Source of the DNA: Kribbella amoyensis
Lineage (GTDB): Bacteria > Actinomycetota > Actinomycetes > Propionibacteriales > Kribbellaceae
NCBI RefSeq assembly: GCF_007828865.1
Contig: NZ_VIVK01000002.1
Span: forward strand, 682,001 to 746,000
Reading direction: 5' to 3'
Length of the DNA: 64,000 nt
This document shows positions 61,902 through 64,000 of the stretch, piece by piece; positions within the stretch are counted from its first letter, which is position 1, and every line of letters starts with the position of its first letter. Both the position numbers and the translations under genes were made by a program. The notes under the pieces were generated by a model that was not told where the DNA came from, ran no database searches, and saw nothing but the letters and a program-made list of their open reading frames with translations.

Positions 61902-63191
61902 ATGCGAATCCCATCAGTCGTGGCCGGACTCGTGCTGGCCGCCACCGCGCTCACCGCTTGTGGCGGGGGCACCGACCAGGCCGGCGACACGAAGGTCCCC
62001 GACGACCCGTCCCAGGTGAAGGGTGACATCACCTACGCGATCTGGGACGTGAACCAGCAGCCCGCGATGCAGGAGATCGTGAAGGCGTTCAACGCCAAGT
62101 ACCCGAACGTCAAGGTGTCCATCTCGCTGGCCACCTTCGACCAGTACTTCACCAAGCTGAAGACCCAGGGCACGTCCGACAACCTGCCCGACGTGTTCTG
62201 GATGAACGGCCCGAACTTCCAGCTGTTCGCCGCGAACGACCAGCTCGCCAAGCTCGACGGCCTGACCGAGGCCAAGCAGCTCGACCCGGCGAACTACCCG
62301 AAGGCGCTGAACGACCTCTACACGCTCGACGGCACCCAGTACGGCGTCCCGAAGGACTACGACACGGTCGCCCTCTGGTACAACAAGAAGCTCTTCGCCG
62401 ACGCCAAGGTGCAGCCGCCGACGGCGGACTGGACCTGGGACGACTACAAGGCGGCCGCGGCGAAGCTGAAGGCCGCGCTCGGCCCGAAGGGCATCTTCGC
62501 CACCGGTGACACGCTCGGCAACCAGGCCGACTACTACCCGGCGATGCTGAGCAACGGCGGCTACGTGATCAAGGACGGCAAGTCCGGCTACGGCGACCCG
62601 AAGTCGGTCGAGGCGCTGCAGTTCTGGTCCGACATGGTGAAGAACGGCTACACCCCGACCGCGGCGCAGAACGCCGAGACCAAGAGCCAGGACCGCTTCT
62701 TCGACGGCAAGGCCGCGATGATGTGGAACGGCAACTGGGTCGTCTCGGCCGCGATCAAGTCCCAGCACAAGGACGACTTCACCGTCGTTCCGTTGCCGAA
62801 GGCCCCCGGTGGCGAGCGGAAGACGGTGATCCACGGGATCGCCAACGTGATGAGCGCCAAGACCAAGAACCCCGAGGCGTCGGCCGCGTTCCTGGCCTTC
62901 CTCGGCGGCAAGGACGCCGCGCTGATCCAGGCCAAGGCGGGCGCCGCCAACCCGGCCTTCACCGGCACCCAGGGCGACTTCGTCAACTCCGTGCCCGGGT
63001 ACAACCTGAAGACCTACATCGAGGCGGCCGAGCAGTACGCCGAGCCGTACCCGGTCTCCAAGGACACCGCGGTGTGGAACAAGCTGGAGACCGACCAGAT
63101 CGCGGCCGCTTTCGGCGGGGACAAGCCGATGTCCGAGATCGGCCCCGAGGTCGCGAAGCAGATGGACGAGGCACTGGGCAAGGAGAAATGA
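61902..63191 (+). CDS. Sugar ABC transporter substrate-binding lipoprotein
   Basis: Extracellular solute-binding lipoprotein of 429 residues (family 1, MalE-like). Signal peptide with lipobox LTAC near residue 20, then mature domain with TYAIWDVNQQPAMQEIVKAF, YPNVKVSISLATFDQYFTKL, DVFWMNGPNF, YGVPKDYDTVALWYNKKLF and MWNGNWVVSAAI. It delivers a sugar or oligosaccharide to the permease. GAGGAG (61892-61897) precedes ATG 61902. Its stop overlaps the permease start (ATGA). The divergent glgX suggests maltodextrin or a related sugar, but this is a weak hint. Confidence 0.95.
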   Translation: MRIPSVVAGLVLAATALTACGGGTDQAGDTKVPDDPSQVKGDITYAIWDVNQQPAMQEIVKAFNAKYPNVKVSISLATFDQYFTKLKTQGTSDNLPDVFWMNGPNFQLFAANDQLAKLDGLTEAKQLDPANYPKALNDLYTLDGTQYGVPKDYDTVALWYNKKLFADAKVQPPTADWTWDDYKAAAAKLKAALGPKGIFATGDTLGNQADYYPAMLSNGGYVIKDGKSGYGDPKSVEALQFWSDMVKNGYTPTAAQNAETKSQDRFFDGKAAMMWNGNWVVSAAIKSQHKDDFTVVPLPKAPGGERKTVIHGIANVMSAKTKNPEASAAFLAFLGGKDAALIQAKAGAANPAFTGTQGDFVNSVPGYNLKTYIEAAEQYAEPYPVSKDTAVWNKLETDQIAAAFGGDKPMSEIGPEVAKQMDEALGKEK

Positions 63192-64000
63192 GCTCTGCCA
63201 CCGACGTGACCCGCTCGTCCGGCCGGACCACCCGGCCGGACGGCGGGCGGCGCGCCCCGGTCCGGCGACGGCCGGCCGGCGACGGCGGGTGGCCGTGGCT
63301 GTTCGTCCTGCCGACCTTCCTCGGCGTCGTCGTCTTCTACCTCTGGCCGCTGGTCAAGACGCTGTACACCAGCTTCACCGACACCGGCCCGTTCGGCGGC
63401 AGCACCTGGGCCGGCGCGGCGAACTACAGCGCGCTGGTGACCGACGGCGAGGTGTACCGGGCCATCGTCAACACGGTCGTCTACACCGCGATCGTGCTGC
63501 TCGGGATCCCGCTGGCGACGCTGTTCGCGAGCCTGCTGAACCGGCCGAACCTGCGCTTCGCGATGGTGTACCGGACGCTGTTCTTCCTGCCGTACGTGGC
63601 GATGCCGACCGCGATCTCGCTGGTCTGGCGACTCATCTACAACGGTGACTACGGCGTCCTGAACCAGGTGCTCGGCGTGGTCGGCGTGGACGGGCCGTCG
63701 TGGATCACGCAGGAGTGGTTCGCGTTGATCGCGGTCGCGCTGCTCGGGTTGTGGATGTCGATCGGCTTCAACATGATCGTGCTGTCGGCCGGGCTGAAGG
63801 GCATCCCCGGCGAGCTGTACGAGGCGGCGTCGCTGGACGGCGCGAGCTCGGCCCAGCAGTTCCGCCAGATCACGGTGCCGCTGCTGAGCCCGTCGATCTT
63901 CTTCCTGTCGGTGATCACCACGATCGCCGGGTTCCAGTTGTTCGACCAGCTGTTCGCGCTGCTCGGCCCGACCAACCCGGTGATGCCGAAGACGCAGTCG
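63188..64000 (+). CDS. Sugar ABC transporter permease (MalF/UgpA type, cut by window edge)
   Basis: Membrane permease, 271 residues present; the C-terminus lies beyond the window. A basic cytoplasmic start is followed by six or more membrane helices: WPWLFVLPTFLGVVVFYLWP, then VVYTAIVLLGIPLATLFAS, LFFLPYVAMPTAISLVWRL and others. The EAA loop that contacts the ATPase is intact: ELYEAASLDGASSAQQFRQI, followed by TVPLL. It forms the channel with a second permease that is expected just downstream. Translationally coupled to the binding protein by ATGA. Confidence 0.94.
   Translation, partial: MSSATDVTRSSGRTTRPDGGRRAPVRRRPAGDGGWPWLFVLPTFLGVVVFYLWPLVKTLYTSFTDTGPFGGSTWAGAANYSALVTDGEVYRAIVNTVVYTAIVLLGIPLATLFASLLNRPNLRFAMVYRTLFFLPYVAMPTAISLVWRLIYNGDYGVLNQVLGVVGVDGPSWITQEWFALIAVALLGLWMSIGFNMIVLSAGLKGIPGELYEAASLDGASSAQQFRQITVPLLSPSIFFLSVITTIAGFQLFDQLFALLGPTNPVMPKTQS

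Overview
The window is high-GC actinobacterial chromosome (strong G/C at third codon positions, many GTG starts, several probable leaderless transcripts, Tat and lipoprotein exports, the GlgE/maltokinase pathway, an ECF42-type sigma factor). The content best fits a soil Propionibacteriales member such as Kribbella; that genus is an inference from gene content, not a database result. About 50 protein genes were found. I saw no tRNA, rRNA, CRISPR array, insertion sequence or prophage.

Layout. 1-10.5 kb is a carboxylate/acid-sugar region: a LysR regulator (cut by the left edge) divergent from a TctCBA transporter, a FadR-type GntR regulator behind an enolase-superfamily acid-sugar dehydratase, an RpiR regulator, a secreted TIM-barrel protein, and two divergent citrate synthases, one fused to a helix-turn-helix. 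10.5-17 kb holds a flavin monooxygenase, a DGPF protein with an ECF42-type sigma factor, several membrane or small-molecule proteins and a GNAT-Nudix fusion. 17.1-22.5 kb is a tandem array of four paralogous secreted multi-domain proteins that I cannot assign to a known system. 22.5-28.5 kb (glgB, PH-like protein, mak, treS) and 41-45.8 kb (glgE, glgP) together make the alpha-glucan/GlgE pathway; the two blocks are separated by 12.6 kb of unrelated genes: a small basic protein, a HicBA toxin-antitoxin pair, an ArfABC-like OmpA operon, a GH18 chitinase, two receiverless OmpR-type regulators, membrane and lipoproteins and a 1469-residue S8 protease. 45.9-54.1 kb is a glycan region: heparinase II/III-like protein, class III aminotransferase, secreted alpha/alpha-toroid-like protein, Gfo/Idh/MocA oxidoreductase and FAH-family enzyme, followed by an unusual regulator. 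55.7-59.5 kb has a MerR/transglutaminase pair, a DUF3800-like protein and a membrane protein. 59.6-64 kb has glgX and a sugar ABC transporter (binding protein plus permease cut by the right edge).

How it works together. Exported hydrolases and binding proteins (chitinase, S8 protease, heparinase-like protein, secreted array, ABC binding proteins) gather polymers and oligosaccharides outside the cell. TctCBA and the sugar ABC system import the products. GlgE, TreS, Mak, GlgB, GlgP and GlgX build and degrade storage alpha-glucan. Local regulators (LysR, GntR, RpiR, MerR, receiverless OmpR types) sit beside their likely targets, and several have clear palindromes at the expected promoter positions.
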